The notes beneath the pieces are model-generated. The model made no database searches, was not told the DNA's origin, and saw only the letters and a program-made list of their open reading frames with translations. A stretch of DNA of 64,000 bases. Origin: Bradyrhizobium sp. AT1. Its GTDB lineage: Bacteria; Pseudomonadota; Alphaproteobacteria; Rhizobiales; Xanthobacteraceae. This document shows, piece after piece, positions 34,387 through 43,043 of the stretch. Made by a program: the position numbers and the translations under genes. Numbering within the stretch: position 1 is the first letter of the stretch; every line of letters begins with the position of its first letter. The stretch is taken from the NCBI RefSeq assembly GCF_001590795.1, contig NZ_JXDL01000001.1, forward strand, positions 7,093,296 to 7,157,295. Direction: 5' to 3'.

Positions 34387-35211
34387 TTAAGTCCCCGGCT
34401 TCTCCACATCCCACTCGTTTCGGAACACGTGTCCCTCCGTGTCCTTCGCCTCCGCGCGAAAGCGCTTGGCGCCGTTGGAGACGTAGGTGAAGCGCAGATT
34501 GGGATCTTCCGAGATCGAGATGCCGCCTTCCATCGACAGCACGGGGCTGTCGTCCTGCGTCAGCTTCAGCTGGTTGACGAAGAAGGCCGGAATATAGAGC
34601 TGCGTGACCTGGTCCATCTGCAGGCCGGAATTGTTGGGATGGCCGATCATGATCTGCGCTTCGCGGATGCGGCTCGCCGGCGCCTCCTCGCGCGCGAACT
34701 GCCGGTAGCGCATCTGGCCGAGCCGGCTGTTGGCTTCCTCGACATTCTTGCCCGCGGGCGCGGAGCAGCCACCCGAGGCCTTCACATAGACTTTCGAGAC
34801 ATAGAGCTGACCGTCGCTGAGCTCAGCCACGGCGTGAACGTCGGTGTAATTGTTGACGCGCACGCGAGTCGATATCTCTGTGACATTGGCATCAGCCCCG
34901 AGCTCGAACTTCGCCGCCATCGGCGCCGGGTTGCGGTCGATCACGAGCGTGATCGAACGGATCCGGCGGCTGTCTGCCGGCGACAACTTGCTGCGCAGGG
35001 TGACCGGCACGATCGCCGCGTCCTCGGCGCGATACGGCATCTCGATGCCGATGACGGCACTGCCGTCATTCATCGGACGATTATTGAAGATGTCCTGCAC
35101 CAGGCCCGGCCAGGGATCGTAGGCCTCTTCAGCGCGCGCCGGCACGGCGAAGGCGATGCCGAGCAGGGCAGCGATCACAGGCAGGCGGCGTGTCCATCCC
35201 GTCATGGTCAT
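34387..35211 (-). CDS. Quinoprotein-associated SoxYZ-like carrier
   Basis: 274 residues, signal peptide (VIAALLGIAFAVPARA). The N-terminal half is SoxY-like and ends with a carrier cysteine in KASGGCSAPAGKN near residue 148; the C-terminal half is SoxZ-like (IMIGHPNNSGLQMDQ, FRNEWDVEKPGT). This fused SoxY-SoxZ protein is a known companion of PQQ dehydrogenases and is thought to hold or relay a sulfur or other group on the cysteine in the periplasm. The SoxH-like enzyme next to it (35287) is its usual partner. Its exact chemistry is not established. Confidence 0.88.
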   Translation of the reverse strand: MTMTGWTRRLPVIAALLGIAFAVPARAEEAYDPWPGLVQDIFNNRPMNDGSAVIGIEMPYRAEDAAIVPVTLRSKLSPADSRRIRSITLVIDRNPAPMAAKFELGADANVTEISTRVRVNNYTDVHAVAELSDGQLYVSKVYVKASGGCSAPAGKNVEEANSRLGQMRYRQFAREEAPASRIREAQIMIGHPNNSGLQMDQVTQLYIPAFFVNQLKLTQDDSPVLSMEGGISISEDPNLRFTYVSNGAKRFRAEAKDTEGHVFRNEWDVEKPGT

Positions 35212-35286
35212 GATCCTCCGAGTCAGCGAAGCTGATCTCGTCCTGGAGTCGGCGAAGCTGATCTGCCGTTGATGATAGCGCGCCCG

Positions 35287-36213
35287 CTACTCCCATTCAA
35301 TTTCCGAAAATGCTGCGGTTGCGTTGCGGGCGTTGTAATCGCCGAACAGCTCCCAGCGCGGTCGCTCTTCAGCCGCCGCCTTCTCGGCGGCGGCCCGGAG
35401 CGGCTCGCCGTTCTTGTTCAACGCGCGCACGTCGGACAGCAGCGTTGACAGGTAGCGCCGCTCGTCGGCCAGGGCGGCAGGCCAATCGCTCACGGGGCCG
35501 TGACCGGGGACGACCCGTTGCGCCGGGATCGCCTCCAAAGCCTTTAGCGTGTCGAGCCAGCCGCGGATGCTGCCGTCCATGACTGGAATGTGGCGGAGAA
35601 AGACGAGGTCGCCCGCGAACAGGGTCTTGGTCGTCTCGTCGTACACAGTCAGATCGCTATCGCTGTGCCCGGTCCGCCAGGGGCGCAAGGTAAGCCGACG
35701 CGAGCCGAGATCGAGCGTCATCGTGTCCGAAACCAGGAGGGTCGGCGGAATGATCTTCACGGGATCGATCAACTCGCTGCCCATGATCCGGCGAAAATTG
35801 TCGAGATAATAGGGCCCGCGCGTCGCCAGCGCCTGTGGCAGCTTGCTGTGGCCGACGAAGGTCGTGTCTCCGTGCGCGAAAGCGGCATTGCCGAAAACAT
35901 GGTCGGGATGGCCGTGGGTGTTGATGACATAGCGGATCGGCTTGGGTGTGCGGGTCCGCACCGCGGCGAGCAGGGCCTCGCCTTCGCGTAAGCTGCCGCC
36001 GGTGTCGATGACCGCCACGGCCTCGTCGCCGACGATGAAGCCGACATTGGCGATGTCGCCCTCGTTCTCGCGGGTCATCAGGGCAATGGTCCCGGAGTGT
36101 ACGAAGATTCCGGGTGCGACTTCGCTCACAGGCAATTCGGCCGTTCCGGCCCGTGCTAACGTTGCGGTCCCCAGCAGGGACAAAGCTGCGATCACTCGAG
36201 CGATGCGAGACAC
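35287..36213 (-). CDS. Quinoprotein relay system metallohydrolase, SoxH-like
   Basis: 308 residues, signal peptide (VIAALSLLGTATLARA), metallo-beta-lactamase fold. Metal ligands: NTHGHPDHVFGN gives the HxHxDH site, then His in WRTGHSDSDL, Asp in LFAGDLVFL and His in VVPGHGPV. Such SoxH-like hydrolases form a relay with the SoxYZ-like carrier in quinoprotein clusters. It is upstream of, and co-directional with, the carrier (75-base gap) and divergent from a MoxJ-like gene. Substrate unknown. Confidence 0.88.
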   Translation of the reverse strand: MSRIARVIAALSLLGTATLARAGTAELPVSEVAPGIFVHSGTIALMTRENEGDIANVGFIVGDEAVAVIDTGGSLREGEALLAAVRTRTPKPIRYVINTHGHPDHVFGNAAFAHGDTTFVGHSKLPQALATRGPYYLDNFRRIMGSELIDPVKIIPPTLLVSDTMTLDLGSRRLTLRPWRTGHSDSDLTVYDETTKTLFAGDLVFLRHIPVMDGSIRGWLDTLKALEAIPAQRVVPGHGPVSDWPAALADERRYLSTLLSDVRALNKNGEPLRAAAEKAAAEERPRWELFGDYNARNATAAFSEIEWE

Positions 36214-36340
36214 TTTTCCGCCTCAGTTCAAAGGATTGCTTGCGTTGCACTGCAACAAAGCAAAGCCGGCAAAGTCTGGCAAAATATGGCGCGCCATGCG
36301 TTGCATGGATAGCATTCAAACAAAACGAGGAGGAAGCACG

Positions 36341-37222
36341 ATGACGGAGGCCGGACGACATCGTCGCTGGTTGATTTCAATGTGGGTCCTGGTTGCGTCC
36401 TGCGCGCTCGGCGACGTCGCCGTGGCGCAGACCAATGACAGCGGCGACCTCTCGTTTGAACTGGTCGACCCGAACGTGCTGCGCGTCTGCGCCGATCCGC
36501 GCAATCTGCCGTTCTCGAACGAGAAGGGCGAGGGCTTCGAGAACAAGCTCGCCGAGTTCATCGCTGACAAGCTCAAGAAGAAGCTCGACTATGTCTTCTT
36601 CCCGCAGGCCACCGGCTTCGTGCGGATGACGCTGGGCGCGCATCGCTGCGACGTCATCATGGGTTTCCCGCAAGGCGATGACGTCGTGCAGGGCACCAAC
36701 CCCTATTACCGCACGAGCTATGCGCTGGTCGCCAAGGCAGGCAGCGGGCTCGAGGAGGTCGATACGCTCGAAGATGCGAAGTTGAAGGGCAAGCATGTCG
36801 GCATCGTCGCGGGAACGCCGCCGGCGACCAACATGGCCATTGCCGGCCTGATGAGCGATGCAAAGCCCTATCCGTTGATGATCGACACGCGCTACGACAA
36901 TTCGGCGCAGGCCATGATCGACGACCTCGCTGCCGGCAAGATCGACGCCGGCGTGCTGTGGGGACCGATGGCCGGCTATTATGCGAAGAAGGTCGGCTCG
37001 CTTCACGTCACGCCGCTGGTGAAGGAAACCACGGGGCCGAAGCTGGTCTATCGCATCGGCATGGGCGTGCGTCCCGCCGACCAGAACTGGAAGCGCCAGC
37101 TCAACAAGTTGATCCAGGAGAACCAGGCCGAGATCAACAAGATCCTGGTCGACTTCGGCGTCCCGCTGCTCGACGAGAGCGACAAGCCGCTCGGCGCGGA
37201 GACGGCCAAGAAGACGCCATGA
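36341..37222 (+). CDS. Quinoprotein-associated periplasmic binding protein, MoxJ-like
   Basis: 293 residues. The ATG at 36341 has GAGGAGGAAG before it; the open frame upstream is spurious. A signal peptide (LISMWVLVASCALGDVAVA) is followed by a solute-binding fold: VLRVCADPRNLPFSNEKGEG, HRCDVIMGFPQGDDVV, NPYYRTSYALV and GKIDAGVLWGPMAGYY. This matches the second MoxJ family (quinoprotein dehydrogenase-associated). It overlaps the CxxxCW gene by four bases (ATGA). The proteins may help load PQQ or metal. The first gene of the lanthanide-uptake cluster of Methylorubrum, lutA, is also a periplasmic binding protein, but orthology is not shown. Confidence 0.88.
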   Translation: MTEAGRHRRWLISMWVLVASCALGDVAVAQTNDSGDLSFELVDPNVLRVCADPRNLPFSNEKGEGFENKLAEFIADKLKKKLDYVFFPQATGFVRMTLGAHRCDVIMGFPQGDDVVQGTNPYYRTSYALVAKAGSGLEEVDTLEDAKLKGKHVGIVAGTPPATNMAIAGLMSDAKPYPLMIDTRYDNSAQAMIDDLAAGKIDAGVLWGPMAGYYAKKVGSLHVTPLVKETTGPKLVYRIGMGVRPADQNWKRQLNKLIQENQAEINKILVDFGVPLLDESDKPLGAETAKKTP

Positions 37223-37776
37223 GGCGGCGCCTTGCCGTTGCGCTCGTCGCCGCCGCCTTCGCGGTGCCGGCGGTCGCGCAGCAGCAGGAACCGTTCGAGC
37301 CCGAGGGGTATCGGGCCGACAATTATCGCGCGCCGGTGCCGGAGACGCTTGCCGGCGCGCGCGTGCTCACCACGGCGGAGGCCGAAGCGATCTGGCGGGC
37401 CGGAAGCGGTGCGTTCATCGACGTGCTGCCGCGCCCGCCGAAGCCGAAGAACCTGCCCGCAGGCACGGTGTGGCGCGATGCGCCGCGCCGGAACATCCCG
37501 GGCAGCATGTGGCTGCCGGATACCGGCTACGGCTCTTTGCCGCAGGCCATGGACGATTACCTCCAGCGCGGGCTCGCCCGTGCCTCGGGCGGCGACAAGG
37601 CCAAGCTGCTGGTAATCTACTGCCTCGCCGATTGCTGGATGTCCTGGAACGCCGCCAAGCGCGCGCTGGCTTACGGCTATCCCAACATCGCCTGGTACCC
37701 CGACGGCACTGACGGCTGGGAGCGCGCCAAGCTGCCGACCGAGGAGGCGCAGCCGGAGCCGCGGCCGGAGCAGTGA
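37219..37776 (+). CDS. PQQ-dependent catabolism-associated rhodanese-like CW-motif protein
   Basis: 185 residues with a signal peptide (LAVALVAAAFAVPAVA). The hallmark segment is VIYCLADCWMSWNAAKRAL, with a Cys-x3-Cys-Trp motif, followed by YPDGTDGWE, in a rhodanese-like fold (IDVLPRP opening). This family occurs only with PQQ alcohol-oxidising systems. A thiol or persulfide role in the periplasm is plausible and would fit the SoxYZ/SoxH-like neighbours. Coupled to the MoxJ-like gene by an ATGA overlap. Confidence 0.87.
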   Translation: MRRRLAVALVAAAFAVPAVAQQQEPFEPEGYRADNYRAPVPETLAGARVLTTAEAEAIWRAGSGAFIDVLPRPPKPKNLPAGTVWRDAPRRNIPGSMWLPDTGYGSLPQAMDDYLQRGLARASGGDKAKLLVIYCLADCWMSWNAAKRALAYGYPNIAWYPDGTDGWERAKLPTEEAQPEPRPEQ

Positions 37777-37792
37777 ACGATTTGATTGGCCG

Positions 37793-37943
37793 CGCTACGC
37801 AGCGGTGTCCCGGACAAGCCGTAACGCGTGAGCGTTGCGGCGCAGAGCCGGGATCCAGAAGCCGCGAGCTCGTCTGCGACATGGGCCTCGGCTCTGCGGT
37901 GCAACGCTGAAGGGCGCTGCACCGCGTCCGGGGCACAAGGAGA
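37793..37943. repeat. Dispersed intergenic repeat, CGCAGAGCCGGGATCC type
   Basis: GCGGCGCAGAGCCGGGATCC and, 60 bases on, GGCTCTGCGGTGCAACGCTG then GCTGCACCGCGTCCGGGGCA form a broken palindrome. This repeat style is widespread in Bradyrhizobium intergenic regions. A partial relative is at 25128-25197. Confidence 0.7.
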
Positions 37944-37990
37944 GAGACGCATTCTGGCGGGACCAAAGCGGCGAGGCGGACGCCCAACAC

Positions 37991-38293
37991 TTACTGCTTC
38001 TGCAACTTCGTCAGCGTGCCGGTGCCGTTATTGTCGGTTGCAGAATAGTTCACCCGGTCGCCGGCATGAACGGCGTCCAGCATGGCGGCGTCCTTGGCCT
38101 TGTACTCCTGGAGCGCGCCGGCAGGGCTGCCAGCGCTGGCGCCGACCGTGCCCTTTTGCGTCTGCTGAATCGAGATCGTGCCGTTGAGCCGGTCGATCCG
38201 CGTGACCATCCCGGTCAAGTCGTCAGCAAAAGCGCCGGTCGCGAGCATGCTGAGGGCCGCAGCGCCCGCATAGATAAATCCAGTGGTTCCCAT
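37991..38293 (-). CDS. Small periplasmic protein of possible CusF-like fold
   Basis: 100 residues with a signal peptide (IYAGAAALSMLATGAFA). The body (GMVTRIDRLNGTISIQQT, KDAAMLDAVHAGDRVNYSAT) follows the small beta-barrel pattern of CusF and DUF1344 proteins. The copper ligands of CusF (His, Trp, two Met) are not clearly conserved, so metal binding is doubtful. It is downstream of the ABC operon on the same strand. Confidence 0.65.
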   Translation of the reverse strand: MGTTGFIYAGAAALSMLATGAFADDLTGMVTRIDRLNGTISIQQTQKGTVGASAGSPAGALQEYKAKDAAMLDAVHAGDRVNYSATDNNGTGTLTKLQKQ

Positions 38294-38424
38294 CGAGGCC
38301 TCCCGACGTCTTGGAGTTCACTTCGACAAGCCATCCTAGATCGATTTGGTTCCGGCAGATAGAAGGGCAAAGGTTAACCGGGGTCGATACGGGAACCCGT
38401 CGAGGGCCGCCGGGGAGCCAGGCT

Positions 38425-39033
38425 CTATTCCATTTCCTGCTGGATCACGCGGCCGAGCGCAAACAGGCGCTGGTCGATCGTGGTGGGAACCTCGCAGACG
38501 AATCGCACCACCTTGTTGCGGTCCTCGAAGATGCGGGTCTTCCAGATCAGCTCGTTGCCGAGCGCCTCGACCTTGGCCTCGTCACGCGGGGTGGCGCCCT
38601 GCAGCGCCTGAAGTTGAATCGTTTCCTCGCGGATCTTGTCGGCGGCCTCGCGCTGCTTGCGGCTGACGCGCTCGAGCCCGTTCATCACCTGGGAGCGCTG
38701 CGCGTTGAGCGTGTCGAACAGCCCGGCGAACAGCAGCTTTGCGTTGGTGGTCTTGTCGGTGGGCGAGGCGGCCAAAAAGTCTTTCACCGATTTCTCGGCT
38801 TCGTCGATCGGCGTCTTGCGCGCCGACAGTTTGGCGACCAGCGCGGTGATCTTCGCGTCGTCCTTCCACTTGGTCTCGGCGTCGTCGAGCGCAGGCCCGG
38901 CCCACACCGCGGCGAGCGAGATCTCCGGCACCTTGGCTTGCGTGCAGGGCCAGTTGGGGTAGCGCGGATCCGCCGCGCGCACCGCCGTGCCCGACAGCGC
39001 GAGCGCCACAACAGCCATGGCCAGAACCTTCAT
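38425..39033 (-). CDS. Exported helical protein at the end of the quinoprotein ABC operon
   Basis: 202 residues, signal peptide (VLAMAVVALALSGTAVRA). The mature part is mostly charged helix (ETKWKDDAKITALVAKLSA, RVSRKQREAADKIREETIQ) with a Cys near each end (WPCTQ, RFVCEV) that could close a helical hairpin. It overlaps the permease gene by four bases, so it is the last gene of the five-gene operon. Function unknown; it is conserved with this ABC system in methylotrophs. Confidence 0.8.
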   Translation of the reverse strand: MKVLAMAVVALALSGTAVRAADPRYPNWPCTQAKVPEISLAAVWAGPALDDAETKWKDDAKITALVAKLSARKTPIDEAEKSVKDFLAASPTDKTTNAKLLFAGLFDTLNAQRSQVMNGLERVSRKQREAADKIREETIQLQALQGATPRDEAKVEALGNELIWKTRIFEDRNKVVRFVCEVPTTIDQRLFALGRVIQQEME

Positions 39034-39878
39034 CCTTCGCCTCCTGCGGGCCCCCGTCGCGCCAGCCCGCGCGAGGGATCATAGGCCCAAATCGCGCCGA
39101 TCATGAAGACGATTGTGCAGCTTGCTACCACGGCCAGCGAGATCCAGTTGATCTGTCCGTAGAGTGCAAAACGGATCAGCTCGACCGCATGGGTGAACGG
39201 ATTGGCTTCGCAGAGATAGTACAAATAAGGACTGCCTTCCTGCACCCGCCACAGTGGATAGAGCGCGGAGGAGGCGAAGAACATCGGGAAGATGACGAAG
39301 TTCATGACGCCGGCGAAGTTTTCCAGCTGCTTGATGCCGGAGGAGATCAGCATGCCGAGCGAGCCCAGCATCAGTCCGGACAGGATCAGCGCGGGCAGCA
39401 CGGTGAGATAGCCCGATGACGGCGGGGTGATGTCCCAGAACCAGGCGATCAGCAGGAACGCATAGACCTGGAGCAGCGACACCGCGGTGCCCGCCAGCAG
39501 CTTGCAGAACAACAGGAAGCCGCGCGGCAGCGGGCTCACCAGCAGCGTGCGCATGTTGCCCATCTCGCGGTCGTAGACCATCGACAGCGAGGATTGCATG
39601 CCGTTGAAGAGCTGGATCATCGCCATCAGCCCGGGCGCGATATAGACCTCGTAGAGGATGTAGGTCTCGTAGGGCGGGATAATGGAGATGCCGAGCACCT
39701 GGCGGAAGCCGGCGGCGAAGATGAAGAGCCACACCAGCGGCCGCACCAGCGCCGAGACGAAGCGCTCGCGCTGATGCAGGAAGCGCAGCCCCTCGCGCCA
39801 GACGATGCCGGTGAGGCAGGTCATGTACTCCGCGAACGAGAAGCCACGCGAGGCGTCACGCGTCGTGATGCTGCTCAT
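39030..39878 (-). CDS. ABC-2 type permease of the quinoprotein-associated ABC system
   Basis: 282 residues from an ATG that overlaps the ATPase stop by four bases. About six hydrophobic helices, with the ABC-2 family region MVYDREMGNMRTLLVSPLPR and GMLISSGIKQLENFAGVMNF. ABC-2 permeases with such ATPases usually export. Homologues lie in PQQ alcohol-dehydrogenase clusters (PedC-type) and the equivalent position in the Methylorubrum lut cluster is LutF. A role in moving a lanthanide-related compound is inference. Confidence 0.9.
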   Translation of the reverse strand: MSSITTRDASRGFSFAEYMTCLTGIVWREGLRFLHQRERFVSALVRPLVWLFIFAAGFRQVLGISIIPPYETYILYEVYIAPGLMAMIQLFNGMQSSLSMVYDREMGNMRTLLVSPLPRGFLLFCKLLAGTAVSLLQVYAFLLIAWFWDITPPSSGYLTVLPALILSGLMLGSLGMLISSGIKQLENFAGVMNFVIFPMFFASSALYPLWRVQEGSPYLYYLCEANPFTHAVELIRFALYGQINWISLAVVASCTIVFMIGAIWAYDPSRGLARRGPAGGEG

Positions 39879-40684
39879 GCGCCGCCGCCTCCCGGCATGG
39901 TTTGCGCGCCGGTCAGGCGCATGAAGGCGGTGTTGACGTCCTGCGCGCCGGCGTCGGTGACGACGCGGCTCATCGGACCCCGCGCCAGCACCTTGCCCTG
40001 GTGCAGCACCACGAGGTCGTCGCTGGGCAGGATCTCGTCGAACAGATGCGTGGCCCATAGCACGCCGATGCCTTGCTCGGTCACGAGCTGGCGAACTTGA
40101 CTGATGATGTCGGCGCGCGCCTTGACGTCGAGGCCGACCGTCGGCTCGTCGAGCAGCAGCAGTCGCGGCCGGTGCAGCAAGGCGCGCGCGATCTCCAGCC
40201 GCCGCATCTGCCCGCCCGAGAGATCGCGCACCTTGCTGCCGGCGCGGTCGGAGAGCCCGATACGGCCGAGCAATTCGGCGCTGCGTGCGGCGGCCTCGCG
40301 CCGGCTGATGCCGTGCAGCGCGGCGTGATAGAGCAGGTTCTGCGTCAACGACAGGTCGAGATCGAGCGTGCGCGGCTGGAACACCACGCCGAGCAGCCGT
40401 AGCGCCTCGCCGGGACTCTTGCCGATGTCATGGCCGAAAATGCCGACACGGCCGGACTGGATGCCGAACAGGCGCGTGATCAGCGAGAACAGCGTGCTCT
40501 TGCCGGCGCCGTTGAGGCCGAGCAGGGCGGTAAAGCTCGCCGGCTGTACGTTGAACGAGACGTCGATCAGCGCCCGGCGCGGCCCGTAGGCATGGCTGAC
40601 ACCGTCGATCGACAGCGCGGGCACCGCGGCCGCGTCGAGCCGTGGCGCCTCCTGTGGTTCGGGACTCGGGGCAGGGCTGGTCAT
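39875..40684 (-). CDS. ABC transporter ATPase of the quinoprotein-associated system
   Basis: 269 residues with Walker A GLNGAGKSTLFS near residue 56, signature LSGGQMRRLEIARAL, Walker B LLLLDEPTVGLD and H-loop VLWATHLFDEI. The extra N-terminal ~25 residues are Pro/Ala-rich. It belongs to the ATPase family named for PQQ alcohol-dehydrogenase systems; the Methylorubrum counterpart would be LutE. It overlaps the beta-propeller gene and the permease by four bases each. Confidence 0.92.
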   Translation of the reverse strand: MTSPAPSPEPQEAPRLDAAAVPALSIDGVSHAYGPRRALIDVSFNVQPASFTALLGLNGAGKSTLFSLITRLFGIQSGRVGIFGHDIGKSPGEALRLLGVVFQPRTLDLDLSLTQNLLYHAALHGISRREAAARSAELLGRIGLSDRAGSKVRDLSGGQMRRLEIARALLHRPRLLLLDEPTVGLDVKARADIISQVRQLVTEQGIGVLWATHLFDEILPSDDLVVLHQGKVLARGPMSRVVTDAGAQDVNTAFMRLTGAQTMPGGGGA

Positions 40685-41640
40685 GGCGCGATCGTGATGC
40701 CCCAGGGCAATTCGCCGACCTGAATGGTCTTGATCACCTTCTGCGCGGCGACGTCGATGACGGAGACGTCGTTCGACACACCATTGGTGGTCAGCAGATA
40801 TTTTTCATCCGGCGTGAACGCCATGTGCCAGACCCGCTGCCCGACCAGCAGATATTTCGTCACCTTGCGCGAGGCGACGTCGACCACGGCGATGCGGTTG
40901 GCCGGGCCGAGCGCGACGAAGGCGGTCTTGTCGTCCTTGGTCATGCCGATGCCGACCGGCTGGATCGCCTCTTTCCGCAGGCCCGGAATTTCGAATGTGA
41001 CCTTGCCGATCACCTCGTGCTTTTTCGGGTCGATCACCGAAACGGTGCCGCCGATTTCGGACGACACCCACACTTCGGACGCATCGTGCTTGAACTCGGC
41101 AAAGCGCGGCCGGGCGTCGACCAGCACGTTGGCGACGATCTGGCGCGAGGACGTGTCGATGAAATGCGCCATGTTGGTGGTTTCGGACGTGTTGATCAGC
41201 GTCTTGCCGTCGGGGCTGATGGTCATGCCCTCGGGCTCGACGCCGACCTGGATGTCGCCGAGCCGGGAGCGCTTCTCGAGGTCGATCACGGTGACCGTAT
41301 TGTCGTTCTCGTTGGCGACATAGAGAATTTTTCCCGCCGCATCCTGGGCGAACAATTCCGGATCCGGTCCGGAGGGCAGGCTGTCCACCACGCTCTGCGT
41401 CTTGGCGTCGATCACCTGGATGGTGTCGTCGTCCCCGACCGCGACCATCACGAACTTTCCGTCGCGCGTGAAGTCGATGCCGCGCGGGCGCTGGCCGACC
41501 TTGATGGTCTTGGTCACCGTCCAGCTGTCGGTGTCGATCACCGTCACCGTATTGCTCTTCTCGTTCGAGACATAGGCGATGAAGGCATGCGCGGGCGCTG
41601 CCGCGAGCGCAAGAGTCAGCAGCGACGCTGCTCCCAGCAT
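40681..41640 (-). CDS. YVTN-type beta-propeller protein of the quinoprotein-associated ABC system
   Basis: 319 residues from the ATG at 41640, which starts a signal peptide (LTLALAAAPAHA). Repeats of about 42 residues include YVSNEKSNTVTVIDTDSW, YVANENDNTVTVIDLEK and TTNGVSNDVSVIDVAAQK, the 7-blade YVTN propeller pattern. The family (PQQ_ABC_repeats) is specific to quinoprotein ABC operons. A longer frame to 41748 runs through a dispersed repeat at 41670-41691 and has no leader, so I reject it. Confidence 0.9.
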   Translation of the reverse strand: MLGAASLLTLALAAAPAHAFIAYVSNEKSNTVTVIDTDSWTVTKTIKVGQRPRGIDFTRDGKFVMVAVGDDDTIQVIDAKTQSVVDSLPSGPDPELFAQDAAGKILYVANENDNTVTVIDLEKRSRLGDIQVGVEPEGMTISPDGKTLINTSETTNMAHFIDTSSRQIVANVLVDARPRFAEFKHDASEVWVSSEIGGTVSVIDPKKHEVIGKVTFEIPGLRKEAIQPVGIGMTKDDKTAFVALGPANRIAVVDVASRKVTKYLLVGQRVWHMAFTPDEKYLLTTNGVSNDVSVIDVAAQKVIKTIQVGELPWGITIAP

Positions 41641-41669
41641 GCGTGATATCTGCCCGCGGGCGGTCTTCA

Positions 41670-41691
41670 CCTCCCCCGCAAGCGGGGGAGG
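41670..41691. repeat. Short palindrome inside the ABC operon
   Basis: CCTCCCCCGC and GCGGGGGAGG are perfect inverted arms around AA. It resembles part of the 34229 and 43574 repeat family. It lies between the stop of the LivJ-like gene and the start of the propeller gene, and could process or attenuate the operon RNA. Confidence 0.7.
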
Positions 41692-41732
41692 GGGCGCACC
41701 GTCTCTGCCGGGAATCCGTCGCGTCACATCGC

Positions 41733-42914
41733 TCACTTCAGCTTGCATTTGCTCTCCGGACGATCATAGCCGAGCGTGTCGAGCTCGGAGACCTGGTGCA
41801 AAAATCCCTCTTGCGGCGACACCGACACCACCATGCGGCCGTCGACCAGCAGGATCGGCTGGCGCAACTGAAGGTTCCAATCGCGCAGGGTCAGTCGCGT
41901 GCCCTTGAAGGCGGCGACCGAGAAGTCCGGGCCCTTGATGAAGTCGGTGACTTTCTTGACGTCGCCGGAATTGGTGCGCGAAGTGGCTTCGCCAATCATG
42001 CGGGCGGCGGTCCAGGCCTGCATGTCGAGCGCCGTCATGCGCCGCGAGTTCAGCTTCATGAAGCGGTTCTGCATCTGGATCGCGCCCCATTGGTCCTGTG
42101 ATGCGTCCCAGCTGCGCGGCACGAGCCCGGCCGAGCCCGCAACGGGCCGCGGATCCCAGGTACGATAGGGCAGGTAGGCGCCGAACACCTCGCTCTCGTC
42201 GGCGGCGACCAGCACGTCATAGGCCGGCGCGCCTTGCGTGAACACCGGCATCTGGCGCTGGATCAGCGTCACGCCGCTGTCGGTGCGCCGCGCCCCGCCT
42301 TTGTCCTCGAAGGTCTTCTCCTGCACGATCTTGGCGCCGAAGCGGGTGGCGGTGCGCCGGAGCGCGTCTGCGAACAATTTGTCCTCGTCGTGCGAGCCGA
42401 CCACCAGCAGCCAGCGCGACCACTTCTTCCAGACGAGGTATTGGCCGAGGGCATCGGCCAGCATCGCGCGCGTCGGCGCGGTGTGGATCACGTTGCCGCG
42501 GCAATCGGCCTCGCGCAGCCGCTCGTCGATCGCCCCCGCATTGAACAGAAGCGTGCCACGGTCGCGCAGGGCGTCGGAGACTTTCAGCAGCGCATCGGCG
42601 GGCAGGTCGGTGATGATGAAGCCGTTCTTCTCCGCAAGCGCGGTTGCGGCCTGCACCGGATCCTCGCCCTCTTTGATGCGGCGCTCCTCCAGCGTAAAGC
42701 GCTGGCCGAGGAATTTGCCGGTGGTGTTGTTGTCCTCGATCGCGAGGCGCGCGCCGGCGACGCCGTCATTCTCCGCTGGCTGATCGACCAGCGACAGCGT
42801 CGATCGGGCGCCAGTGACGCCGAGATAGCCGACACCGATCAGGGCAGGCTCCGCCGCGAGCGCGCTCGTCGCGGCAAGAGCAAAGCCGATCAGACCGGCC
42901 AACCATCGGATCAT
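41733..42914 (-). CDS. LivJ-like binding protein of the quinoprotein-associated ABC system
   Basis: 393 residues, signal peptide (LAGLIGFALAATSALA), periplasmic. Branched-chain-type binding fold: GARLAIEDNNTTGKFLGQ, GFIITDLPADALL, RWLLVVGSHDEDKLFADA. It is the first gene of the five-gene operon to 38425, all co-directional. The family is defined by association with PQQ alcohol dehydrogenase. It pairs a LivJ-like protein with an ABC-2 permease, an unusual mix, so the binding protein may act as sensor or carrier rather than importer subunit. Divergent from the gene at 43044. Confidence 0.9.
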   Translation of the reverse strand: MIRWLAGLIGFALAATSALAAEPALIGVGYLGVTGARSTLSLVDQPAENDGVAGARLAIEDNNTTGKFLGQRFTLEERRIKEGEDPVQAATALAEKNGFIITDLPADALLKVSDALRDRGTLLFNAGAIDERLREADCRGNVIHTAPTRAMLADALGQYLVWKKWSRWLLVVGSHDEDKLFADALRRTATRFGAKIVQEKTFEDKGGARRTDSGVTLIQRQMPVFTQGAPAYDVLVAADESEVFGAYLPYRTWDPRPVAGSAGLVPRSWDASQDQWGAIQMQNRFMKLNSRRMTALDMQAWTAARMIGEATSRTNSGDVKKVTDFIKGPDFSVAAFKGTRLTLRDWNLQLRQPILLVDGRMVVSVSPQEGFLHQVSELDTLGYDRPESKCKLK

Positions 42915-43043
42915 GTTTCCTCCGAGCGATCTCCCCGGCTTGACCGCAGGTGGAGAATTGTCTCTGCTTCAAGCATGACCAATTTGTCAGGGCATGCAAC
43001 CCCGCATTTCGTCCCCGCGCGCACGCGAGGTGGAATCACGATC

